Origin: CAZKWG01 sp964615375 | GTDB lineage: Bacteria; Myxococcota_A; UBA796; CAZKWG01 | DNA: 64,000 bases | Assembly: GCA_964615375.1 (NCBI GenBank) | Contig: CAZTOW010000024.1 | Coordinates: 62,001 to 126,000, forward strand | Reading direction: 5' to 3' | Part shown: positions 17,379 through 24,971 of the stretch, piece after piece | Layout: each line of letters starts with the position of its first letter | Numbering within the stretch: the first letter of the stretch is position 1 | Made by a program: the position numbers and the translations under genes | The notes under the pieces: model-generated | Database searches by the model: none | Told to the model about the DNA's origin: nothing | What the model saw: the letters and a program-made list of their open reading frames with translations, nothing else

Positions 17379-19045
17379 AGCAGCTCCTCGCCCTCGCCGG
17401 CCTCCTCGCCCTCACCGCCTGCGGCGGGGACAAGGGGAAGTGCGCTGAAGACCTCGTCGCCGTGGACGCGGACGGGGATCTCTACCTGCCCAATGACGCC
17501 GAGCTGCCCCGCTCCTGCAGCGGGGTGGACCTGGAGGCGGCCATCGACGAGGCGGGTCTGCTGACCGGCGACTGCGACGACGAGGACGATGACCGGCACC
17601 CCGGCAAGACCGAGACCTGCGGGGACGGCAAGGACCAGGACTGCGACGGCGAGGACCTGGCGCTGGTGCTGGGCTATCTGGACGCGGACCTGGACGGCTA
17701 CGGCGACCCGCTGTTCTCCCAGGAGAATTGCGGCGAGACCGAGGGCTACGTGGACAACGGGCTGGACTGCGACGACGCGGACGCCACGATCAACCCGGAC
17801 GCCGTCGAGGAGATCTGCGGCGACAGCGTGGACCAGGACTGCGACGGCGCCACGGCCTGCCCGCTCTCCGGGGACATCGATCTGGGCTCCGACGACTGGT
17901 CGGCCCTGGGCACCCTGGTCGCCATGGCCCCGGGCGGGGGCGGGGCGCTGTCCACGGGCGGAGACCTCAGCGGGGACGGCGTGGAGGACGCCGTGGTCGG
18001 CGGGTCGAGCGCGGCCTGGACCCTGGTGGTGGGATCGGATCGCTCGCCCGTGGCCAGCCTGCTGGACGCGGGGCTCGGAGAGGACGAGGACGCGGGCGCG
18101 GCGGTGGCCCTGCTCGAGGACATCGACGGCGACGGGCTCGCCGAGGTGGCTGTGGGCGCGCCGGGCTGGGACGACAGCGCCGTGGACATGGGCCGCGCGA
18201 TCCTCCTCTGGAGCGGCAGCGGGGCGACCAGCGAGATCCTCGGCGAGGGCAAAGAGGACTTCGCCGGGGCGGTGATCGCGTCGGCCAGCGCCGGGCTGGG
18301 CGTGAGCCAGTACACCGGGGACTCCTGGCGATTCTTCGTGTTCGGCGCGGCCGATCTGCCCCCCGCAGGCTCCACCTACACCCTGGACGGGGGCTCCGAG
18401 GACACGCGGCTGACCGGGCTCTCCGGGGACGAGGAGGCCGCGCCCACGGTGGTCTCCCAGAGCAAGTCCGAGTGGTCGGACATCGCCGTCGGCCAGCCAG
18501 CCTACAGCTCAGGCAAGGGGCGCGCCCAGCTCTTCTTCGGGGTGAACCCCAGCTCTGGCGTGGTGGACGCGGCCGGGGCCACGGTCACCAGCGCCACCAG
18601 CGCCGACCTGGGCGCCGCCGTGGCCATGCCCGATCTGGACGCCGACGGCTTCCCCGATCTGGCGGTGGGCGCTCCCGGAGAGAAGGCGGTCTACGTCTTC
18701 CTGGGCCTGGCCTCGGACACCACGACCTCGCGCGCGGACTTCGTGTTCTCCGGGGGCACCGGCACGGGCGAGGCCCTGGCCGCGGCGGGCGACGTCAACG
18801 GCGACGGGGCGGGCGATCTGGTGGTGGGCGCGCCGGGCGCGGACACCGCCTACCTGCTGCTGGGGGGCGCGCTGCTGCCCACGGACACGGACGTGCTGCG
18901 GGCGACGGCGGTGATCGCGGGGGTGGCGGGCAGCCAGCTCGGCGCCGCGGTGGGCGCCGCGGATCTGGATGGCGACGGCTTCGACGACGTCCTGCTGGGC
19001 GCTCCCGGGGCGGACGGTGTCTACGTGTTCTGGGGAGGGCCCTGA
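17375..19045 (+). CDS. MopE/FG-GAP lipoprotein B, apparent CTG start
   Basis: About 556 residues. No ATG, GTG or TTG lies near the front in this frame, yet a perfect lipoprotein signal (KQLLALAGLLALTAC) begins right after a CTG at 17375 that overlaps the upstream stop as CTGA. I therefore place the start at that CTG; the alternative GTG at 17462 would remove the signal peptide. Two DCDD motifs (GDCDDEDDDRHPG, LDCDDADATINPD) are followed by FG-GAP repeats (DIDGDGLAEVAVGAPGW, DLDADGFPDLAVGAPG, DVNGDGAGDLVVGAPG, DLDGDGFDDVLLGAPG), ending VYVFWGGP. Middle member of three coupled paralogues. Confidence 0.8.
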   Translation: MKQLLALAGLLALTACGGDKGKCAEDLVAVDADGDLYLPNDAELPRSCSGVDLEAAIDEAGLLTGDCDDEDDDRHPGKTETCGDGKDQDCDGEDLALVLGYLDADLDGYGDPLFSQENCGETEGYVDNGLDCDDADATINPDAVEEICGDSVDQDCDGATACPLSGDIDLGSDDWSALGTLVAMAPGGGGALSTGGDLSGDGVEDAVVGGSSAAWTLVVGSDRSPVASLLDAGLGEDEDAGAAVALLEDIDGDGLAEVAVGAPGWDDSAVDMGRAILLWSGSGATSEILGEGKEDFAGAVIASASAGLGVSQYTGDSWRFFVFGAADLPPAGSTYTLDGGSEDTRLTGLSGDEEAAPTVVSQSKSEWSDIAVGQPAYSSGKGRAQLFFGVNPSSGVVDAAGATVTSATSADLGAAVAMPDLDADGFPDLAVGAPGEKAVYVFLGLASDTTTSRADFVFSGGTGTGEALAAAGDVNGDGAGDLVVGAPGADTAYLLLGGALLPTDTDVLRATAVIAGVAGSQLGAAVGAADLDGDGFDDVLLGAPGADGVYVFWGGP

Positions 19046-20721
19046 TGCGCGCGCTGCCGGTGCTGCTGTTGTTGGGAGCTTGTGATGCCTACGTGAGCCA
19101 GGAGGACCTGGAGAGCTGGCGTTGTGACCACTGGCTGGCCGAGCAGAGCTGGTACCTGGACGAGGACCGTGACGGCTGGGGTGATCTGGAAGCGGAGCGC
19201 GCCGACTGCGAGCGAATGGAGCTCTTCGTCGGCCAGTCGGGCGACTGCGACGACGGGGACGCCAGCCGCTTCCCCTCGAACCCCGAGCTCTGCCAGGACG
19301 GCATCGACCAGGACTGCGACGGCGAGGACCCGCAGCGCTCCACCTGGTACCCCGACGAGGACGGGGACGGCTACGGCGACGAGTCCGCGCCCCAGGAGGC
19401 CTGCGAGCCGCCGGAGGGGGCCATCGCCCAGGGCGGCGACTGCGACGACGACGACGCGGAGACCAACGCGGGCGCGGCCGATCGGACCTGCGGGGACGGG
19501 ATCGACCAGGATTGCGACGGTCGGATCGAATGCGCGCTGACCGGGAGCGTCGATCTGTCGGAGGGCTGGTCCGCCTACGGGCTGACCCGCACCCTGGCCA
19601 CGGGCGCGCCCACCGGAGTCGCCGCGGGCGCGGATGTGGACGGCGACGGCGTGGCGGACGCCGCCGCCAGCGGGATGGCGATGGGCTGGCTCCTGGGCGT
19701 GGGCGATGACCGCGCCGACGAGAGCACCCGCCTCAGCGTGGACCTGACCGACGCCGACGACCCGGGCCTGCGGGTGGCGGTGGTGAACAACGGCGCGTTG
19801 GGCGCGGTCGCGCTGGGCTCGCCGGACCACGTGGGCGACGGCGGGACGGGGGAGGGCGCGGTCGCGCTCTGCTGGAGCGGGGACGACGAGAACCCAGGAT
19901 GGATCACGGCCCCCACCGACTACCTGTACACCGGGGCCGCGGTGGCCGCGATCGACGGGACGCTGGCCGTCAGCACCGAGATCGAGGTGCTGGAGGAGCT
20001 GCGCACCTGGCACACGACGGTCACCCTGCTGAGCGGGGAGGCCATCCCCGGCAGCGGCGAGACCCTGCGCCTCGATCGCGCCGTCTCCGACGCCGAGGTG
20101 GACGTGATCAGCGCGCTGTCCCGGCGCCGCCCGGTGGTGGCCCTGGGCGCGGACGACGAAGGGCTCGAGATCGCCGTGGCCCTCCTGCACGACGACGACG
20201 ACGAGGACGAGGCGAAGATCTACTGGTTCGGCGGTCCCCTGGCGGGCGAGGTGGAGGCCGAGGACGCGGGCTTCGCCGAGCTCTTCGACGAGATCAACCT
20301 GGGGAGCTCGCTGGCGCTGGTGGATCTGGACGGCGACGGCGCGCTGGATCTCGCCCTGGGCTCACCCGACCAGGAGGAGGTGGAGGTGCGCCTGGGCCCG
20401 CCCGAGCGCGCGGGAGAGGACCCGGACATGGTCTTCGAGGCGCAGGACGTGGGCCCCGCCCTGGCCAACGTGGGCGACGTGGACGGCGACGGGCTCGACG
20501 ATCTCGCGGTGGGCGCGCCGAACAGCGACCTGGCCTACCTCATCCTCGGCGGCTCGGCCGCGGGCGGCGAGCTGGAGGCGGAGGCCACCATCCTCGGGCC
20601 CGAGGGCTCTCAGCTGGGCGCCAACCTCGCCGGGGCCGACGTGGACGGCGACGGCTGGAGCGACCTGGTCCTGGGCGCTCCGGGCAGCTACTCGATCTAC
20701 GTGCTCTGGGGCGGCTTCTGA
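19045..20721 (+). CDS. MopE/FG-GAP lipoprotein C
   Basis: 558 residues. The ATG shares one base with the stop of lipoprotein B (TGATG). The signal peptide RALPVLLLLGAC supplies lipobox LGAC. Two DCDD motifs (GDCDDGDASRFPSN, GDCDDDDAETNAGA) are followed by propeller repeats (DVDGDGVADAAASG, DLDGDGALDLALGSP, DVDGDGLDDLAVGAPN, DVDGDGWSDLVLGAPG), ending IYVLWGGF. The domain order matches lipoproteins A and B, so the trio arose by tandem duplication and then diverged strongly. It ends 9 bp from the convergent signalling operon. Confidence 0.83.
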   Translation: MRALPVLLLLGACDAYVSQEDLESWRCDHWLAEQSWYLDEDRDGWGDLEAERADCERMELFVGQSGDCDDGDASRFPSNPELCQDGIDQDCDGEDPQRSTWYPDEDGDGYGDESAPQEACEPPEGAIAQGGDCDDDDAETNAGAADRTCGDGIDQDCDGRIECALTGSVDLSEGWSAYGLTRTLATGAPTGVAAGADVDGDGVADAAASGMAMGWLLGVGDDRADESTRLSVDLTDADDPGLRVAVVNNGALGAVALGSPDHVGDGGTGEGAVALCWSGDDENPGWITAPTDYLYTGAAVAAIDGTLAVSTEIEVLEELRTWHTTVTLLSGEAIPGSGETLRLDRAVSDAEVDVISALSRRRPVVALGADDEGLEIAVALLHDDDDEDEAKIYWFGGPLAGEVEAEDAGFAELFDEINLGSSLALVDLDGDGALDLALGSPDQEEVEVRLGPPERAGEDPDMVFEAQDVGPALANVGDVDGDGLDDLAVGAPNSDLAYLILGGSAAGGELEAEATILGPEGSQLGANLAGADVDGDGWSDLVLGAPGSYSIYVLWGGF

Positions 20722-20730
20722 GCCGACGCC

Positions 20731-22995
20731 TCAGGACCCGGGCTTGATCGAGCAGGTGTAGGTCGCGCTGGAGCAGCGGACCTGCAGCGTCTTGCCCTCC
20801 ACGACCTCCAGCGAGCCGAAGGGCATGGGGTCCTCCAGCTCGGAGAAGCGCGCCGTGAGCTTGTAGGAGCCCACGGTGAGGCTGTTCGCCCCGGACTCCA
20901 GGCGCCGTCCGCCCGCCCGGACCTCGACCCCCGCGGCGTCGAGCTGCACGGTGCCCTTGGGCTCGGCCTTGGGGGGCGTGGTCTCGGCCTTGGACGAGGT
21001 GCCGCCCTTCGAGGCCTTGGCGCCCGACTGGGTCGCGCTCGAGCCCCCGGTCTGCCTCGGGGTGCTGGCCTGCTGCGCCGGGGTCTGAGCTGGGGTCTCC
21101 ACCGGCGGGGTCTCCACCGGCGGGGTCTCCACCGGCGGGGTCTCTACCGGCGGGGTCTCCACCGGCGGCGGCTCCACCGGCGGCGGCTCCACCGGCGGCG
21201 GCTCCACCGGCGGCGGCTCCACCGGCGGCGTGGAGACGCGGTGGCTCGGATCCGGGTCGGGCGGATCCACCGGGGGGAAGAGCTTGTCGCCCCAGAACAT
21301 CCAGACCACCAGCACCAGCAGCGCGGCGCCCAGCAGCCCGCCGACGCAGAGGCTCACCCAGGCCGCCGTGCTCATGGGCTCGTCCTGGGCGGGCGCGGCG
21401 CGCATGTCGGGGCGCGGGGGGACCATGGTCGGCGTGTCCGGCAGCGCCGTCACCAGCGCCGGGGAGACCGGGCTCATCGGCGGCGGCGGCGGCGGCGGCG
21501 CGGAGGTCTCCACCGGCTCTGGCGGCGTGGGCGTCACCGGCGGCGGCGTGGGCGCGATCGGCGGCGGCGCGGGCGCGATCGGCGGCGGCGTGGGCGCGAT
21601 CGGCGCCGCGGGCTCAGCCTCCAGGAGCTCCTCGAACTCCGCCTCTCCCATGGTCCGGCGACCGCCGCGAGCCGCGGGGGTGGCGCGCGCGGGCGCGGCC
21701 GGCACCAGCGTGATCGGCGGCGTGGGCCGGGGCACCTCGTCCTCGTCCCGCGGGGGCATGGTGTGGGAGGGCTGGGCCGTGAGCGGGACGCCCACCACCG
21801 GCGGCGGGAGCGGCCGGGCGGCGTCCTCGTCCTCCTCGGAGGGCGCGAGCGCGTCCATGTCCATGGGGACGATGGGGCCCTCGGTCTCCAGGATCTCGTC
21901 GTCCTCGTCCTCGTCGAAGAGGTCCACGTCCGACCGATCCCCGGCCAGGCCCTCGCCCTCGGGCGGAGGCAGCCAGCCGAGCAGGTCCACCGGCTCGCCC
22001 GGATCGAAGGCGGGCTGGGAGGGGGCGGCCTCCACCCCGGCGTCCTCGCGCTCGCCCTCGCCGCGCCCGGTGCGCGCGCGCCCGGAGCCGGTCACGGGGT
22101 CGGCCACCGCCAGCGCCGAGACGAACTGCTCGTCGCGCACCAGCACGAGGGGCAGCAGGGCCAGCGCGAGCTGCTCGGGCTCACGCGGCAGGTTGGAGAG
22201 CGGGATCTCGTCCTCGTCCGGGGCAGGAGGCCCGAAGAGGAAGCGGATGACCAGCCCGTCGTCGCCGCCGCGCCCCGCGCCCGTGGTGATGGCGGCCCAG
22301 GGCACCTTGGACCAGTAGAGCACGCTGGCCAGGCCGACCATGCTCTCCACCGCGTCGCTCCAGGTCTCCGGCGTGCGGGGGCCGCAGCGCACCCGGATCT
22401 CCCGCGGCAGCCGCGCGCTGTCGGCCAGGGCCCAGCGAGGACCGCCGGGACCGCGAGGGTTCACGTCCAGGCGCCCGAAGCTGGCGAAGTAGCTCTCCAG
22501 CACGTCCAGGGCCGTCTGCTCGCCGTGCTCGGCCGCCGCCAGATAGCGGGCGTACCACCAGTCTACCGGGCGATCCGGCGCGGCGCGATCAGCCAGCGTG
22601 GCCTGGAACAGCGCCTTGACCGCCGACTCGATGGAGGAGCGGTCCAGCGGCAGGTCCACCCCCACCAGCGCGTGGATGAAGCGCGGGTTCTTGCGCCCGC
22701 CGTGGTCCAGGCTGGCCGGGATGCGGAAGTGCGTGACCACGCCCAGCCCCCCGTGCCCGGGACGCCAGGTCGTGTCCTTCAGCGAGAGGTTGGCGAAGGT
22801 CAGCGTGACCTCGCTCGGCCCGGGGACGTCGTGCACCTGCACGAGGTCCAGCAGGTGCTGGACGTGCTGCGGCGTCACCCCTCCGGGCATCCCGCGCGGC
22901 CGGCAGATCCAGTCCAGCTGGTGGCCGGGGACGTTGCCGTGCAGGTAGTGGAGCCAGCTCGAGCCCGGGGGCGCGATGTAGCGGACCTCCTTCAT
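20731..22995 (-). CDS. GTPase-partner-like membrane protein with Pro-rich stalk and periplasmic domain
   Basis: 754 residues. The cytoplasmic N-terminal domain (about 1-285; EVRYIAPPGSSWLHYLHGN, then TLTFANLSLKD and RNPRFIHALVGVDLPL) is encoded directly after a small GTPase and brings to mind the GTPase-associated GAP1 families described in bacteria; that link is tentative. An acidic, low-complexity linker with a run of PPIAPTPPP-like segments follows, then a TM helix (about 541-566), nine PPVEP/PPVET pentapeptides and a small strand-rich C-terminal domain with two Cys (RCSSATYTCSIKPGS). The C-terminal half repeats the plan of the kinase at 12567. The start overlaps the GTPase stop (ATGA). 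Confidence 0.72.
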   Translation of the reverse strand: MKEVRYIAPPGSSWLHYLHGNVPGHQLDWICRPRGMPGGVTPQHVQHLLDLVQVHDVPGPSEVTLTFANLSLKDTTWRPGHGGLGVVTHFRIPASLDHGGRKNPRFIHALVGVDLPLDRSSIESAVKALFQATLADRAAPDRPVDWWYARYLAAAEHGEQTALDVLESYFASFGRLDVNPRGPGGPRWALADSARLPREIRVRCGPRTPETWSDAVESMVGLASVLYWSKVPWAAITTGAGRGGDDGLVIRFLFGPPAPDEDEIPLSNLPREPEQLALALLPLVLVRDEQFVSALAVADPVTGSGRARTGRGEGEREDAGVEAAPSQPAFDPGEPVDLLGWLPPPEGEGLAGDRSDVDLFDEDEDDEILETEGPIVPMDMDALAPSEEDEDAARPLPPPVVGVPLTAQPSHTMPPRDEDEVPRPTPPITLVPAAPARATPAARGGRRTMGEAEFEELLEAEPAAPIAPTPPPIAPAPPPIAPTPPPVTPTPPEPVETSAPPPPPPPMSPVSPALVTALPDTPTMVPPRPDMRAAPAQDEPMSTAAWVSLCVGGLLGAALLVLVVWMFWGDKLFPPVDPPDPDPSHRVSTPPVEPPPVEPPPVEPPPVEPPPVETPPVETPPVETPPVETPPVETPAQTPAQQASTPRQTGGSSATQSGAKASKGGTSSKAETTPPKAEPKGTVQLDAAGVEVRAGGRRLESGANSLTVGSYKLTARFSELEDPMPFGSLEVVEGKTLQVRCSSATYTCSIKPGS
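21094..21228 (-). repeat. Nine tandem 15-bp repeats encoding PPVEP/PPVET
   Basis: Nine back-to-back 15-bp units: five encode PPVET and four PPVEP on the minus strand (plus-strand units ggtctccaccggcgg and cggctccaccggcgg). They form the extracytoplasmic stalk just outside the TM helix. Within each class the units are nearly identical, as expected for recent slippage, so the copy number may vary between strains. Confidence 0.9.
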
Positions 22996-24026
22996 GACAG
23001 GCCACCGAAGGCGTCATCCGCCGACTGGGTCTGTAGGAGCTGCTCGTCGAAGGCCTCCGACGGCAGCAGCTTGCGGATGAAGTGGGGCATCAGCAGGTGG
23101 GTGTTGTGCCCGGAGACCGCGCTGCCGACCATCACCTCCACCTCCACGTGATCCGAGAACTCTTCCAGGTACCCGATGAGCCGGGCGTAGTGCTGCCTCG
23201 CGATCGCCTCTATCTCGCGCGGCGTCCCCGCGATCAGATCGGACTTGTTGATGAACAGCACCACCGTGCGGCAGGTCTTGGTGATCCGCGGCGACTTGAA
23301 GAAGAAGCGCAGGTGCCCCGGCTGGAATTCCTGGACCTGCGTCTCCACCCTGTCCTCGTCCACCGCGTGCGCGTCGGCCCCGCCGAGGTCGACCACGAAG
23401 AGCAGCCCGTGGATGTCGTTCAGCACCATCGTGTCGTGCGCGTCCACGATCTGCTCGCCGCCGTAGTCGTAGACCTCGAAGACGTGGTTGACGATGACGT
23501 GCGACTGCGGGGACAGCACGCTGGAGACGGTGCGCGTGTAGCGGTCGAAGGAGGTGCCCTGGACGTTCTTCAGCTCCCACAGCGGGTTGGCCCACTTCAG
23601 CGTGAGGCTGGTCTTGCCCGTCTTGGGCATGCCGATGCTGACGATCTTGTAGACCTGCTGCCGGAATTGCGGGCGGCGAGCGAGCTCCTTGCGCAGGCGC
23701 TCGAGCTCACCGCTGTCCGCGGCCAGCCGGGACTCCGCCTCGGACGCCGCCTTCTGCGCCGCCCCCAGCTGGCTGTCCGCTCGCTGCCAGCTCTCGTAGG
23801 CCTGGCGGTAGTCCTTGAGCACGGTCCCGGCGCGCTCCCGCTCGGCCCTCAGCTCGCTCTCCCGCTCGGCGAGCGCGGCCTGGGCCCGCTGCGCCTGGGC
23901 CAACGCCTCCGCGCGCCCCTTCGTCAGGAACCACAGGGCGGTGAACGCCGCGACGGCGGCGAGGGCGAACAGGAAGGCGAGCAGCCACGGCAGGTACGGC
24001 ATCAGCGAGAGACCCGAGGCAAGCAC
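22992..24026 (-). CDS. Membrane-anchored small GTPase with coiled coil
   Basis: 344 residues from a GTG start; an in-frame ATG at 24002 is an alternative. An N-terminal TM helix (about 9-33) is followed by a coiled coil (about 35-115, many Ala/Glu/Arg) and a Ras-like G domain. Motifs: P-loop GMPKTGKTS (about 130-138), G3 DYGGEQ, G4 NKSD (about 259-262), and a G5-like GSAVSG near 305. All nucleotide-binding elements look intact, so it should bind and hydrolyse GTP at the inner face of the membrane. It lies between the kinase gene (21 bp upstream) and its presumed partner (4-bp overlap downstream). Subfamily not identified. Confidence 0.85.
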   Translation of the reverse strand: MLASGLSLMPYLPWLLAFLFALAAVAAFTALWFLTKGRAEALAQAQRAQAALAERESELRAERERAGTVLKDYRQAYESWQRADSQLGAAQKAASEAESRLAADSGELERLRKELARRPQFRQQVYKIVSIGMPKTGKTSLTLKWANPLWELKNVQGTSFDRYTRTVSSVLSPQSHVIVNHVFEVYDYGGEQIVDAHDTMVLNDIHGLLFVVDLGGADAHAVDEDRVETQVQEFQPGHLRFFFKSPRITKTCRTVVLFINKSDLIAGTPREIEAIARQHYARLIGYLEEFSDHVEVEVMVGSAVSGHNTHLLMPHFIRKLLPSEAFDEQLLQTQSADDAFGGLS

Positions 24027-24047
24027 CCCATCATATCACGCCTCGCC

Positions 24048-24971
24048 TCAGCCGAGATCGGCCATCGCGTAGGCGGCTCGCAGCGCACGCGCGGCCTCCG
24101 CCAGGTTTCGGTAGCGGGACTGCGGCTCGAGCTCGCTCATCTTCTTCAGGCAGCGCAGGACCGGGGAGAGGGCCTCGGTGCTGCCGCGGTAGCCGGGGAC
24201 CGAGAGCGGCGCGATCCCCTGGCGTTTGATGCGGATGAGCTCGCCCATGGTGTTGAAGCCCCCCGAGAGCGGCGAGGCCCCGCCGCTCAGCACGCAGTGG
24301 AGCACCAGCGCGAGCGAGTACTGGTCGGCGCGCAGCAGGTCCGGCTCGTCCGCGCTGAGGAAGAGCTCCGGCGCCATGTAGAGCGGCGAGCCCAGGCGCA
24401 GGTTGTCCGCGGTGAGCGTCTCGCGGAAGTCCTCGGCGTGGGCGGTGCCGCGGGCGATACCAAAGTCACCTAGTTTAATCTGCACCGGCCCCGGGGGCCG
24501 CGAGGCCAGGAACACGTTCTCCGGCTTCAGGTCGCGGTGGGCGATGCCCCAGGCCTCCAGGTAGCAGAGCAGGTCCAGGAGCTGGAGCGAGACCTGCACC
24601 CGCGCCGGCAGGTTGAGGTTGGGCAGGTGATCCCGCAGGCTGCCGTCGCAGAGCTCCATGGTGTACCAGAGCAGCACCGAGCCCGGATCATCCGGGATCT
24701 CCAGCGCCCCGAAGCGGTAGACCCGCACCAGGCCCGGCACGTTGCTGGACCGATAGAGCAGGCGCACCTCGCGCAGGAAGCGCTCCCGCGTGGCCTCCAG
24801 GCTCTGGCGGCGGGGATCGGTGCGGGTGACCTTCAGCGCCACGCGGGTGTTCAGCTTGCGGTCGTGCGCCGAGTAGACGGCCCCGAAGCCGCCCTGCCCG
24901 AGCAGCTCGAGCTCGCCGATCCCGGGCAGGCGCGCCAGCAACGAGAGGGGGATGCGATCCGCGGGGTTCAA
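24048..24971 (-). CDS. Soluble Ser/Thr protein kinase
   Basis: 307 residues, essentially a bare kinase domain with no TM segment. Motifs are complete: GQGGFGAVY, VALKV, HRDLKPEN, DFGIA, APE. The start is a TTG that overlaps the preceding stop as TTGA; no ATG is available in the right place. The codons for QIKLGDFGI (24458-24483) are A/T-rich in an otherwise G+C-rich gene. It is the second gene of a four-gene operon. Phosphorylation of the GTPase or of the membrane partner is the obvious hypothesis but is not shown by sequence. Confidence 0.88.
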   Translation of the reverse strand: MNPADRIPLSLLARLPGIGELELLGQGGFGAVYSAHDRKLNTRVALKVTRTDPRRQSLEATRERFLREVRLLYRSSNVPGLVRVYRFGALEIPDDPGSVLLWYTMELCDGSLRDHLPNLNLPARVQVSLQLLDLLCYLEAWGIAHRDLKPENVFLASRPPGPVQIKLGDFGIARGTAHAEDFRETLTADNLRLGSPLYMAPELFLSADEPDLLRADQYSLALVLHCVLSGGASPLSGGFNTMGELIRIKRQGIAPLSVPGYRGSTEALSPVLRCLKKMSELEPQSRYRNLAEAARALRAAYAMADLG

